Origin: Melioribacteraceae bacterium
Lineage (GTDB): Bacteria; Bacteroidota; Ignavibacteria; Ignavibacteriales; Melioribacteraceae
Assembly (NCBI GenBank): GCA_024103215.1
Contig: JAGFIY010000155.1
Location: forward strand, 1-32,480
Reading direction: 5' to 3'
DNA: 32,480 nt
Below are positions 1-7,755 of this stretch, one piece after another (within the stretch, counting starts at the first letter, position 1; each line of letters begins with the position of its first letter). The translations under genes and the position numbers were made by a program. The notes beneath the pieces are model-generated. The model was not told where the DNA came from. It saw nothing but the letters and a program-made list of their open reading frames with translations, and made no database searches.

Positions 1-90
1 ACAAATGCCGGTTTAACAATTAGTTCAATTAAAGATATAACACCAATACCGCATAATGGCTGCAGACCGCCAAAGCGTAGAAGAGTTTAA
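1..90 (+). CDS. rpsK: 30S ribosomal protein S11, 3' end (partial)
   Basis: The window opens inside a reading frame that codes for the last 29 residues of ribosomal protein S11 and stops with TAA at 88-90. The visible tail contains DITPIPHNGCRPPKRRRV, which is the highly conserved S11 C-terminus that contacts 16S rRNA on the platform of the small subunit. The 5' part lies outside the window. It is followed after 15 bases by rpsD, the standard order rpsK-rpsD-rpoA-rplQ of the alpha operon, so the call is secure despite the short length. Confidence 0.95.
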   Translation, partial: TNAGLTISSIKDITPIPHNGCRPPKRRRV

Positions 91-105
91 TAGGAGAATA
101 TTTAG

Positions 106-732
106 ATGGCAAGATATACTGGTCCAAGTTGTAAATTATGCAGACGCGAAAAGCAAAAACTTTTCCTGAAGGGGAATAAATGTCATTCCGAAAAATGTCC
201 TCTCGAGAAAAAGAATTATGCCCCCGGACAGCATGGATTGAGCAGAAGAGCTAAATTTTCGGAATACGGGGTTCAGCTTCGTGAAAAACAGAAAGTTAAA
301 AGAATTTATGGTTTACTTGAATCTCAATTTCATTCTTATTTCGAAAAAGCTAACCAGCAGAAAGGTGTTACTGGAGAAAACTTAATTCGTATTCTCGAAA
401 GCAGATTGGATAACGTCGTTTACAGACTTGGCTTTGCTCCTTCAAGAAAATCTGCAAGACAAATTGTTAGACACAGACATTTATTGGTTAATGGAAAGAT
501 TGTTGATATACCTTCTTACCAACTTTCTCCCGGCGATGTAATTTCGGTGAGAGAAAACAGTAAGAAACTTGATATTATTCATAATTCTCTGCGTAAAGCT
601 AAGGACGGAATATATAGCTGGATAAATACTGATAAAGCTTCACTCTCCGGAACATTCTTACAGTTGCCTGAAAGAAGCGATATTCCGCTTAATGTTAACG
701 AGCAGCTCATCGTTGAGCTTTATTCTAAGTAA
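106..732 (+). CDS. rpsD: 30S ribosomal protein S4
   Basis: Primary 16S rRNA-binding protein of the small subunit; in many bacteria it also represses its own operon, but no such mRNA structure was identified here. The 208-aa product has the usual length. It begins [15 protein letters not shown] and has cysteines at 9, 12, 26 and 31, so this is the zinc-binding (C+) form of S4. An S4 RNA-binding domain follows at about residues 98-160 ([11 protein letters not shown], then the [13 protein letters not shown] segment). The start ATG at 106 has an AGGAG-like sequence at 92-96. It sits between rpsK and rpoA in a co-directional operon. Confidence 0.97.
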   Translation: MARYTGPSCKLCRREKQKLFLKGNKCHSEKCPLEKKNYAPGQHGLSRRAKFSEYGVQLREKQKVKRIYGLLESQFHSYFEKANQQKGVTGENLIRILESRLDNVVYRLGFAPSRKSARQIVRHRHLLVNGKIVDIPSYQLSPGDVISVRENSKKLDIIHNSLRKAKDGIYSWINTDKASLSGTFLQLPERSDIPLNVNEQLIVELYSK

Positions 733-761
733 TTTTTAATTTAAGAAAAAGAGGATCTCAG

Positions 762-1757
762 ATGAGTTACCCATTTATAAAGATGCCTGAAAATGTTTTA
801 CTTGATGATTCATCATCAACTGATACTTATGGAAAATTTACAGTTAAACCTCTCGAAAGAGGATTTGGAGTTACGTTGGGAAACGCTTTAAGACGTGTTT
901 TATTGTCGTCTTTATCGGGTGTCGCTGTTAATGCAATAAAAATTGACGGTGTTCTCCACGAATTTACTACCGTTCCCGGTGTAGTGGAAGATGTAACCGA
1001 AGTTATATTGAATCTAAAACAAGTAAGAATGAAATTGCTTAATAAAAAAGCAAATAAAATTGAAATTTCTTTAGTAGGTCCTGCAGTTTTTACGGCTGCT
1101 GATCTTCAAAAAAATTGCACGGATATTGAAGTCTTGAATCCCGATCTTCATATTGCAACCCTGAACGATCAAGCTAAATTCACTATTGAACTGCGTCTTG
1201 GAATTGGTAAGGGTTATGTTCCTGCAAACGATCAGCATATTCAGGATCAAACAATCGGTATGATTCCAATCGATTCGATCTACACCCCGATAAAAAATGT
1301 TCGCTACGATGTTAAAAATGTGCGTATTGGCGAAAGCAATGATTTTGAAGAACTAACTTTGGAAGTGACAACCGACGGTTCAATCACACCAGAAGAAGCA
1401 CTTTCAAGTGCAAGTAAAATTTTGAAAGATCATATAAACCTTTTTATTAATTTCGATGTTGAACCCGAAGAAGAAAAAGTAGAAAGCGAACAAGATGCGG
1501 AATTTGAGCGACTCAGAAAAATTTTATTGACAAGCGTTGACGATTTAGAGTTAAGCGTGCGATCTCATAACTGTCTTAAAGCAGCTAACATAAAAACTTT
1601 GGGCGATTTAGTACGAAAAGACGAGAGCGAAATGCTCAAATTCAGAAACTTCGGAAGAAAATCTTTAGCTGAACTTTTAGAAATCGTTGAAAATTACGGA
1701 CTCGATTTCGGGATGGACGTAGATAAATACACAAAAGAAAAACCTGAACACCAATAA
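762..1757 (+). CDS. rpoA: DNA-directed RNA polymerase subunit alpha
   Basis: Alpha subunit, which dimerises to scaffold RNA polymerase assembly and contacts upstream promoter DNA and activators. The 331-aa product has the family length. The N-terminal assembly domain spans about residues 1-230 and includes the conserved GFGVTLGNALRRVLLSS dimer segment at about 35-51. A flexible acidic linker (EPEEEKVESEQ) leads to the C-terminal domain at about 250-320, which carries the helix-hairpin-helix residues LKFRNFGRKSLAEL. A GAGG Shine-Dalgarno sits at 751-754. It is part of the alpha operon, 29 bases after rpsD and 18 before rplQ. Confidence 0.98.
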   Translation: MSYPFIKMPENVLLDDSSSTDTYGKFTVKPLERGFGVTLGNALRRVLLSSLSGVAVNAIKIDGVLHEFTTVPGVVEDVTEVILNLKQVRMKLLNKKANKIEISLVGPAVFTAADLQKNCTDIEVLNPDLHIATLNDQAKFTIELRLGIGKGYVPANDQHIQDQTIGMIPIDSIYTPIKNVRYDVKNVRIGESNDFEELTLEVTTDGSITPEEALSSASKILKDHINLFINFDVEPEEEKVESEQDAEFERLRKILLTSVDDLELSVRSHNCLKAANIKTLGDLVRKDESEMLKFRNFGRKSLAELLEIVENYGLDFGMDVDKYTKEKPEHQ

Positions 1758-1775
1758 TCCTGCAAGGTAGAAGAA

Positions 1776-2369
1776 ATGAGACACAAAGTAAAAGGAAGAA
1801 AATTAGGAAGAACAGCAAGTCACAGAACTGCAACTTTGCGCTCTTTGGCAACTGCTTTGTTCCGTCATAAAAAAATTAAAACAACTTTGGCAAAAGCCAA
1901 ACAAGCAAAAATCTTTATTGAGCCTTTAATCACACGCGCAAAAGTTGATTCGGTTGCAAACAGAAGATATGTTGCACGCCACATAAATGACAAGAAAATT
2001 GTTCAAGAATTGTTCGGTGAAATTATAGAAAAAATTGGCGATAGACCGGGCGGTTATTTAAGAATTGTAAAACTTGGTCAAAGACTTGGAGATGCTGCGG
2101 AAATGGCGATTCTCGAATTGGTGGATTTCAGTGATGCTGCTCCGAGAAAAGCCGGTAAACCTAAGAAAGAAAAGGACACTAAAGTTAAAGAAGCAATTGT
2201 AGCCGATGAAGTTAAAGAAACCTCCAAAGAGAAAATTGATGAAGTAAAGGAAGAACCCAAAACAGAAGCAACAAAAGAAAATGATGCTGAAGATACAGAT
2301 GAATCGGTTGAAGAAAAACCAGAAGATAATACTGAAGACAAATCTGAAGATACGAAGGAAACTAAATAA
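1776..2369 (+). CDS. rplQ: 50S ribosomal protein L17 with charged C-terminal extension
   Basis: Large-subunit protein lining the area near the polypeptide exit tunnel. Residues 1 to about 120 are a complete L17 domain (MRHKVKGRKLGRTASHR at the start, then the GGYLRIVKLGQRLGDAAEMA block). About 75 further residues are almost entirely Lys, Glu, Asp, Thr and Ala and look disordered; typical L17 proteins end near 115-130 residues, so the tail is an addition. It remains in frame and has the same A-rich codon style as its neighbours, so it is not a frameshift artefact. It is the last gene of the operon and is followed by a strong terminator. Confidence 0.96.
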   Translation: MRHKVKGRKLGRTASHRTATLRSLATALFRHKKIKTTLAKAKQAKIFIEPLITRAKVDSVANRRYVARHINDKKIVQELFGEIIEKIGDRPGGYLRIVKLGQRLGDAAEMAILELVDFSDAAPRKAGKPKKEKDTKVKEAIVADEVKETSKEKIDEVKEEPKTEATKENDAEDTDESVEEKPEDNTEDKSEDTKETK

Positions 2370-2388
2370 TTTATTTCCAATTTGATTA

Positions 2389-2424
2389 AAAGAGTAACCG
2401 TATATGCGGTTGCTCTTTTTTTTT
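2389..2424 (+). terminator. Intrinsic terminator of the rpsK-rpsD-rpoA-rplQ operon
   Basis: A 12-bp stem pairs 2389-2400 (AAAGAGTAACCG) with 2407-2418 (CGGTTGCTCTTT), with a single G-U wobble and a 6-base loop. It is followed by an unbroken run of T to 2424. It starts 20 bases after the rplQ stop codon. This is the clearest rho-independent terminator in the window. The probable engB start codon lies only four bases beyond its T-tract. Confidence 0.9.
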
Positions 2425-2427
2425 ACC

Positions 2428-3012
2428 TTGAAAAAAATTGAGTTCATAAGATCAGTAGGAAATCTATCACAGGTACCTAAAGATAATCTTCCCGAGATTG
2501 TTCTTTGCGGAAGATCAAACGTGGGAAAATCTTCATTCATAAATTCATTGTTCAACAAAAAAAACGTTGCGAAGACAAGTTCCACACCCGGAAAAACCCG
2601 AACGCTTAACTATTATCTTGTCGAAAATAAATTTTACATCGTTGATCTGCCGGGATTCGGTTATGCAAAGGTATCAAAAACTGAGCGTGATTCTTGGCAG
2701 CGTTTAATTGAGAATTATTTGAACTCGAGCAGAAACATTGAATACGCCTTTCATTTTATTGATAGCAGACATTCTCCCACACAACTTGATATTCTTCTCA
2801 ATCGTTTGTTGAGAGAATTAGAAATCCCAACTGTTACAATATTGAGTAAAATTGATAAACCCAAACAATCTCAATTGGCAAAGACAAAGAAAGAAATTAA
2901 AGAAGCTTTTCCCGAATTAATTGAAAATGAAAATTTGTTTTATTATTCCTCTATTACCGGAAAAGGCAAAAAAGAAATAGTTAATATAGTTACAAAGCTA
3001 TTCCTTTCATGA
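2428..3012 (+). CDS. engB: Ribosome biogenesis GTP-binding protein EngB/YsxC
   Basis: TRAFAC-class GTPase needed for late 50S assembly (YsxC/YihA family). The sequence shows G1 GRSNVGKSS, the Thr-containing switch segment with TPGKTRTLN, G3 DLPGFGYAKV, G4-like SKIDK and G5-like SSITGKG. I place the start at TTG 2428, giving 194 aa beginning KKIEFIRSVGN, because this matches the usual YsxC N-terminus. The upstream ATG at 2404 would lie in the terminator loop and would add the unlikely residues MRLLFFFT. There is no obvious Shine-Dalgarno, and promoter use is unclear because a terminator abuts the gene. It is probably a single-gene unit or co-transcribed with the next gene 82 bases downstream. 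Confidence 0.92.
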   Translation: MKKIEFIRSVGNLSQVPKDNLPEIVLCGRSNVGKSSFINSLFNKKNVAKTSSTPGKTRTLNYYLVENKFYIVDLPGFGYAKVSKTERDSWQRLIENYLNSSRNIEYAFHFIDSRHSPTQLDILLNRLLRELEIPTVTILSKIDKPKQSQLAKTKKEIKEAFPELIENENLFYYSSITGKGKKEIVNIVTKLFLS

Positions 3013-3094
3013 AAATGATAAAAACTTTTGTTATTATTAACTCTTAAGTTTCATCAAATTCACTTTTTCCAAACAAACTGTTTGCGGTCATTAA

Positions 3095-4978
3095 ATGGGA
3101 ATTTCAAATCGAAATAAGAAAAGACTATTGATATTTTCTTTAATTCCCATTCTATCCGCGCTTCAACTTGTTACTGATGATTTCACGTTGAGACTCATTG
3201 CATCAATTGTTCTGGTAATCTACGTTGCTTTTATAATTTTTTTGAGAGATTCAGTTAAATCTGATGAATCTTTTGAACCGGAATTAGACTCAATTCCTGA
3301 ATCCGAGACGGAAATTCCCGAAACAAAATCAGGTTATTACGAAACTGACGAAGGGGAAGAATTTACGATTGTTTCGCCTCATAAAGACATCGAAGTTGTA
3401 AGAACCCCTACAATTTCTCCACAGCAGTCGTTGAATAAGGGCACAAATTTTTTCAAACCGCCTGATCTAAAACCAAATTTTATAAAAATTGCTAGAGAAG
3501 AACTTCCATCCGATTTTAGTCATAATGAACAGTTTGTATTCATTTTGGAAAAAATACTTACGGTTATCAAAGAAGCTTTTCTTGCACACACAGCTCTTTA
3601 TTTCTGGTACAATAAAAAAACTAATCGATTAACATTAGAACGTTTTGTGTCTGTTTCGAAGGATATAACACAGAGAAAGTTTGATGTTGAAGATGATATT
3701 CTTAGTAAAATAGTTCAAAAGGAAGAGCCGGAACTCCTTACTGATATAACACCTTCTGCGGAAGCAGATGTAATTAGATACTATAATTCACCTCAAGGTA
3801 TAAAAAGTTTTGTGGGTGTTCCGCTTTACTATGGAAAGAAACTTCTCGGAGTATTGGCTCTCGATTCAAAATCAAACGATACTTTCGGCATTGAAACTAT
3901 CTATTCGCTTGGAAGATTTGTCCGAGTTATTTCAATAATTATTGGATTGTATGAAGAGAAACACAGCGAATCGCAAGCAGAACAAAGACTTGGTGCAATT
4001 CTAGGAATTCTGAGCAAAGATACGAAGTTTACAACATTAGAAGATTTACATGAAGCGCTTGAATTTGCAGTAACAGAACTAATAAAATGGGACGCTTTTG
4101 CATTTGTTCATTATGATCCTCTTACGGAAAAATTCAAAACAACTAAAATAATTAACAGAACTTCACTAAAATATGTCGGCGAAAATCTCGAAGTTGAATT
4201 ACCGGGTACATTGGTTGGCAAATCAATAATTAGCGGAATGCCTGTCAACATTGGTAATACTTCAGAAAACGATTTCAAGCGTTACACCAAAAATGATGAT
4301 ATAAGTTTCGATGGTTCCTTTCTTGCAGTTCCACTGGTTTATGATGATCAAAACTATGGCGTACTTTGTTTCGAAAGTTTGAAGAACAATTTCTATTCTA
4401 ATAATGACATTAAGTTTCTCAAAAACGCCACAAAGATTTTTGCTTTTATACTTTATTCGTTTACAACACAATCAATGCTTCGTTCATTACTTTCATTAGA
4501 TGTTGAAACTCGTGCTTTGAATTACAAATCGTTTATCGAACAGATTCGTGCAGATATGATTAAAGCAAGAGAATCAAAGCTGCCTTCGGTTATTGTGTTG
4601 GTTAAGATTGACGAATTTCTCGAACAGGACACTTTATTTGAGAGCAATCCTTTCCCGAAAGTTCTTCACTCAATTTATGATATGATTAAAGAAGAAATGA
4701 GTCCCACAAATGTTTTGGGAAGGTTGGACAAAAGAATTTTTGGAATTCACTTTTTCAATGATTCGGTCAAAAACGTTTTCTTATGGGCTGAGAAATTAAG
4801 AATTAAGATTGCAAGAAAACCAATCGCTGTCGTGAGTAAGCAGACGACATTTACCGTATCGATTGGAGTTGCAGCGTCGAACAAATTTACTGAACCAGAA
4901 GATGCAATAAAAGACGCCGAACTTGCATTAAAAAAAGCAATCGAAAAAGGCGGAAACACAGTTAAAAGCATAAACTGA
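3095..4978 (+). CDS. Membrane-anchored GAF-domain protein with degenerate GGDEF domain
   Basis: A 627-aa probable signalling protein. Two hydrophobic helices at about residues 8-25 and 28-50 anchor it in the inner membrane, followed by an acidic, Pro/Glu-rich linker. One GAF-like module lies at about 150-290 (containing GVPLYYGKKLLGVLALDS) and a second at about 300-455 (containing AVPLVYDDQNYGVLCFES). The C-terminal 160 residues have the diguanylate cyclase fold pattern, ending in TVSIGVAAS and a DAELALKKAIEKGGN helix. The signature loop reads GRLDKRIFGI where active enzymes have RxGGDEF, so cyclase activity is unlikely. It may be a ligand-sensing or c-di-GMP-pathway regulator, but its partner is unknown. 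It ends six bases before deoB. Confidence 0.75.
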   Translation: MGISNRNKKRLLIFSLIPILSALQLVTDDFTLRLIASIVLVIYVAFIIFLRDSVKSDESFEPELDSIPESETEIPETKSGYYETDEGEEFTIVSPHKDIEVVRTPTISPQQSLNKGTNFFKPPDLKPNFIKIAREELPSDFSHNEQFVFILEKILTVIKEAFLAHTALYFWYNKKTNRLTLERFVSVSKDITQRKFDVEDDILSKIVQKEEPELLTDITPSAEADVIRYYNSPQGIKSFVGVPLYYGKKLLGVLALDSKSNDTFGIETIYSLGRFVRVISIIIGLYEEKHSESQAEQRLGAILGILSKDTKFTTLEDLHEALEFAVTELIKWDAFAFVHYDPLTEKFKTTKIINRTSLKYVGENLEVELPGTLVGKSIISGMPVNIGNTSENDFKRYTKNDDISFDGSFLAVPLVYDDQNYGVLCFESLKNNFYSNNDIKFLKNATKIFAFILYSFTTQSMLRSLLSLDVETRALNYKSFIEQIRADMIKARESKLPSVIVLVKIDEFLEQDTLFESNPFPKVLHSIYDMIKEEMSPTNVLGRLDKRIFGIHFFNDSVKNVFLWAEKLRIKIARKPIAVVSKQTTFTVSIGVAASNKFTEPEDAIKDAELALKKAIEKGGNTVKSIN

Positions 4979-4984
4979 TTATCA

Positions 4985-6151
4985 ATGAATAATTTTATAA
5001 TTATAGTTTTAGACGGTGTTGGAATCGGTGAAATGCCGGACGCAGATAAATATGGGGACAAAGGAAGCAACACTCTCGGAAACATTGCAAAAAAGTTTGG
5101 GGGATTAAATTTACCCAATTTACATTCGATGGGATTGGGAAACATCACTTCAATTGAAGGTTTTGACCCGGTTGATAATCCAACTGCTTCCTTCGGAAAA
5201 ATGGCTGAAACTGCAAAAGGAAAAGATTCAACTTCAGGACATTGGGAAATTGGCGGATTAAAAGTCGATATCGATTTTCCTTATTATCCAAAAGGTTTCC
5301 CGGAAGAAATTATCTCCAAGTTTGTTGAACTGACAGGAGTTCCGGGGATACTCGGAAACATTCCGGCATCCGGTACGGAAATTATTAAGGAACTTGGATC
5401 CGAACATATCAAAACGAAAAAACCAATTGTATACACTTCTGCAGATTCTGTTTTCCAAATAGCAGCTCACGAAGAAATAATTCCTTTAAAAGAACTCTAT
5501 AGAATTTGTTTGATTGCAAGGAATGAAGTTCTAGTTGGGAAACATTCAGTTGGAAGAGTTATTGCTCGTCCGTTTTTAGGAACCGACGGGAATTTCGAGC
5601 GCACAACAAACCGAAAAGATTTTTCTATCGATCCAATTAAACCTACAATCTTAGATTATCTTCATAAGAACGAGATCAAAACAATTGCAATCGGAAAGGT
5701 AAACGATCTTTTCAACTATCGAGGAATAGAAGTTAACATAAAAACTAAATCCAATGCGGAAGGCATAAATGCATTAGTGAATCAAATTTCTGTCAATTCT
5801 AACACATTTATTTTTTCAAACCTTGTAGATTTTGATGTTTATTTCGGTCATAGGAACGATCCAGCAGGATTTCATAAAGCACTTAAGGAATTTGATTCTG
5901 CACTTCCGGATATTCTTAACAAATTAGATAATTCTGATATTTTAATCATAACTGCCGATCATGGAAACGATCCAACTACCAAAAGTACCGACCATAGCCG
6001 CGAGTTTGTTCCATTACTTTGTTTTAAGAAAAACTCTACCGGAAAAAATTTGGGAATACGAAAAACCTTTGCTGATGTTGCCCAATCAGCCGCTGAATTC
6101 TTTAAAGTGAATAATGATCTTAAAGGCACAAGTTTTCTCCCCGAATTGTAA
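4985..6151 (+). CDS. deoB: Phosphopentomutase
   Basis: Alkaline-phosphatase-superfamily enzyme that interconverts (deoxy)ribose 1-phosphate and 5-phosphate in nucleoside salvage. The 388-aa length is normal. Metal-site motifs are visible: LDGVGIGEMPDA at the N-terminus, DFDVYFGHRNDPAGF in the middle, and TADHGNDP with TDHSREFVPLL near the C-terminus. The phospho-acceptor loop reads KDSTSGHWE, where many family members have Thr at the first Ser. It follows the GAF protein by six bases and is probably co-transcribed with it. No deoxyribose-phosphate aldolase or nucleoside phosphorylase gene is nearby in the window. The two microcompartment proteins begin 157 bases downstream. Confidence 0.95.
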   Translation: MNNFIIIVLDGVGIGEMPDADKYGDKGSNTLGNIAKKFGGLNLPNLHSMGLGNITSIEGFDPVDNPTASFGKMAETAKGKDSTSGHWEIGGLKVDIDFPYYPKGFPEEIISKFVELTGVPGILGNIPASGTEIIKELGSEHIKTKKPIVYTSADSVFQIAAHEEIIPLKELYRICLIARNEVLVGKHSVGRVIARPFLGTDGNFERTTNRKDFSIDPIKPTILDYLHKNEIKTIAIGKVNDLFNYRGIEVNIKTKSNAEGINALVNQISVNSNTFIFSNLVDFDVYFGHRNDPAGFHKALKEFDSALPDILNKLDNSDILIITADHGNDPTTKSTDHSREFVPLLCFKKNSTGKNLGIRKTFADVAQSAAEFFKVNNDLKGTSFLPEL

Positions 6152-6308
6152 AATCAATTAATATTAAACTTAAAAAAATATTTTTAGAAACACGTCCTTC
6201 TGACTATATTTATCGGGTTAGATCAAAAGTTGAAAACAATGATTCCTTCTACTTGTTAAGTAGTCACATTTAATATATTTTTAGAACGAATTTTTTTTGA
6301 GGTGCAAT
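6152..6308 (+). promoter_or_regulatory. Non-coding gap with repeats upstream of the EutN pair
   Basis: This AT-rich stretch holds a perfect 6-bp inverted repeat CTACTT-GTT-AAGTAG at 6249-6263. It also has a 12-base direct repeat (ATATTTTTAGAA) at 6178-6189 and 6275-6286. A weak Bacteroidetes-like -7 element, TATATTTA, lies at 6205-6212. A GAGG Shine-Dalgarno at 6299-6302 serves the TTG start at 6309. Together these suggest that the promoter and possibly an operator for the EutN-rpoD run lie here. Simple A/T richness makes chance repeats likely, so the regulatory reading is tentative. Confidence 0.35.
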
Positions 6309-6608
6309 TTGATATTAGGCAAAGTTATCGGAACTGTTTGGTCAACAAGAAAAGACGAAAATCTCGTCGGCGCAAAATTTTTGATAGTTCAGCAGCTTAA
6401 ACTGGATTATTCACCAAAAGACAATTTTGTTGTTGCTGTTGATTCAGTCGGTGCTGGAGTAAGCGAAGTTGTATTAGTGGCTCAGGGGAGTTCGGCACGG
6501 CAAACAACGTTTACCAAAAACAAACCTGTTGATGCAGTTATAATGGCAATAGTTGATAAACTCGATATTTCCGTTAAAGAAAAATTATCTGCAATGGTTT
6601 CTGAATAA
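6309..6608 (+). CDS. EutN/CcmL family microcompartment vertex protein (first copy)
   Basis: A 99-aa member of the pentameric BMC-P (EutN/CcmL/PduN) family, which in known systems caps the vertices of bacterial microcompartment shells. Family hallmarks are LGKVIGTVWSTRKDENLVG at the N-terminus, VAVDSVGAGVSEVVLV in the middle and the GSSAR loop. One usual glycine (GxGE) is serine here. I chose TTG 6309 because GAGG at 6299-6302 is properly spaced and the family starts at this residue; an earlier in-frame TTG at 6297 is less likely. Its stop overlaps the next gene by one base. No BMC-H or BMC-T hexamer or encapsulated enzyme gene is in the window, so what it assembles with is unknown. Confidence 0.87.
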   Translation: MILGKVIGTVWSTRKDENLVGAKFLIVQQLKLDYSPKDNFVVAVDSVGAGVSEVVLVAQGSSARQTTFTKNKPVDAVIMAIVDKLDISVKEKLSAMVSE

Positions 6609-6880
6609 TGAGATTCGGTAAGGTAATAGGGACAATTTGGGCAACGAGAAAATATGAAGCATTAAATTCATATAAGTTACAACTTGTTCAACCCATGAAT
6701 GCGAATCAAGAAAATCTTGGAGAACCAATAATTGCGGTTGATACTGCCGGTGCTGGTCCGGGAGAGTTTATTTTTTATATAACATCCAGCGAAGCTGTTA
6801 TTCCAATGGATGTTGATATGGCTCCTGTAGATGCGGCAATTGTCGGTATTATTGATTCTACGAGTACAGAAATTAATTAA
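6608..6880 (+). CDS. EutN/CcmL family microcompartment vertex protein (second copy, divergent)
   Basis: A 90-aa paralogue of the preceding gene, starting in a TAATG overlap and so probably translationally coupled. It keeps the N-terminal FGKVIGTIWATRKYEAL and the central AVDTAGAGPGEFIF, but the GSSAR loop is replaced by TSSEAV. In BMC-P pentamers that region lies near the five-fold pore, so the two copies may differ in pore or partner. It ends 12 bases before the sigma factor gene, with a GGAG motif right after its stop codon, which suggests one operon with rpoD. The function is inferred from family only. Confidence 0.85.
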   Translation: MRFGKVIGTIWATRKYEALNSYKLQLVQPMNANQENLGEPIIAVDTAGAGPGEFIFYITSSEAVIPMDVDMAPVDAAIVGIIDSTSTEIN

Positions 6881-6892
6881 GGAGATTACCGA

Positions 6893-7747
6893 TTGAAAAT
6901 CACAAAACAATACACAAACCGTGAAAGTCAATCACTCGATAAATATCTTCAAGAAATAGGTAAAGTTGATCTACTTACTCCGGAACAAGAAATAGAGTTT
7001 GCAGTCAGGATCCGCAAGGGTGATCAAGTTGCACTTGAAAAATTGGTTAAAGCTAATCTCCGATTTGTGGTAAGCGTGGCTAAGCAGTATCAAAATCAAG
7101 GATTGACTTTAGGTGATTTGATAAACGAAGGCAATTTGGGATTAATAAAAGCCGCAAAAAGATTTGACGAAACGAGAGGTTTTAAATTTATATCCTATGC
7201 AGTTTGGTGGATTCGTCAATCTATACTCCAAGCTCTTGCTGAACAGTCAAGAATTGTGAGGCTGCCATTGAATAGAGTTGGTGCACTGAACAAAATCGGC
7301 AGAGCTTACAGCAATCTGGAACAGGAGTATGAACGTGAACCGACTGCCTCTGAATTGGCGAAAGAACTTGATATGGATGTGGATGAAGTTGCGGAAGCAC
7401 TAAAAATTTCGGGAAGGCACATTTCGGTTGACGCTCCTTTTTCACAAGGTGAAGAAAATAGATTACTTGATGTTTTGCAAAATGAAGAACAACCTTCACC
7501 GGATTATGGGCTAATGTCGCTTTCGCTTCAAAATGATATTGAACGTGCTCTATCTACACTTACAGAAAGAGAAGCTGAAGTGATAAAATTGTACTTCGGT
7601 CTAAATAAAGAACATTCTTTAACTCTTGAAGAAATTGGTGAAAAATTTAATCTAACAAGAGAGCGTGTCCGTCAGATAAAAGAAAAAGCAATCAGAAGGT
7701 TACGTCATGCTTCTCGCAGCAGAAACTTAAGAACCTACTTAGGTTAA
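6893..7747 (+). CDS. rpoD: RNA polymerase primary sigma factor (RpoD/SigA)
   Basis: A 284-aa sigma-70 family factor directing RNA polymerase to housekeeping promoters. It starts at TTG 6893 behind AAGGAG at 6879-6884. Region 1.2 contains [20 protein letters not shown]. Region 2 contains [35 protein letters not shown] and the promoter-melting segment [13 protein letters not shown]. Region 3 contains the [12 protein letters not shown] motif. Region 4 has [30 protein letters not shown]. Region 1.1 is absent, which is normal for the primary sigma of the Bacteroidetes-Chlorobi group and a main reason for my taxonomic placement. The gene lies directly after the two EutN genes and eight bases before an NlpC/P60 lipoprotein gene. 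Confidence 0.96.
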   Translation: MKITKQYTNRESQSLDKYLQEIGKVDLLTPEQEIEFAVRIRKGDQVALEKLVKANLRFVVSVAKQYQNQGLTLGDLINEGNLGLIKAAKRFDETRGFKFISYAVWWIRQSILQALAEQSRIVRLPLNRVGALNKIGRAYSNLEQEYEREPTASELAKELDMDVDEVAEALKISGRHISVDAPFSQGEENRLLDVLQNEEQPSPDYGLMSLSLQNDIERALSTLTEREAEVIKLYFGLNKEHSLTLEEIGEKFNLTRERVRQIKEKAIRRLRHASRSRNLRTYLG

Positions 7748-7755
7748 TTTATGCA

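Noticed and set aside
2058-2585. A 175-codon open frame on the minus strand over rplQ and engB
   Set aside because: It is the mirror of the low-complexity rplQ tail, codes for Phe/Ser-rich sequence and crosses the terminator; no family pattern.
3072-3086. Inverted repeat CAAAC-T-GTTTG before the GAF protein gene
   Set aside because: Only five-base arms with a single central base; no second site or promoter pattern to support an operator.
6297-6308. Earlier TTG start for the first EutN gene
   Set aside because: It overlaps the GAGG ribosome site that serves TTG 6309, and the family N-terminus begins at the later codon.
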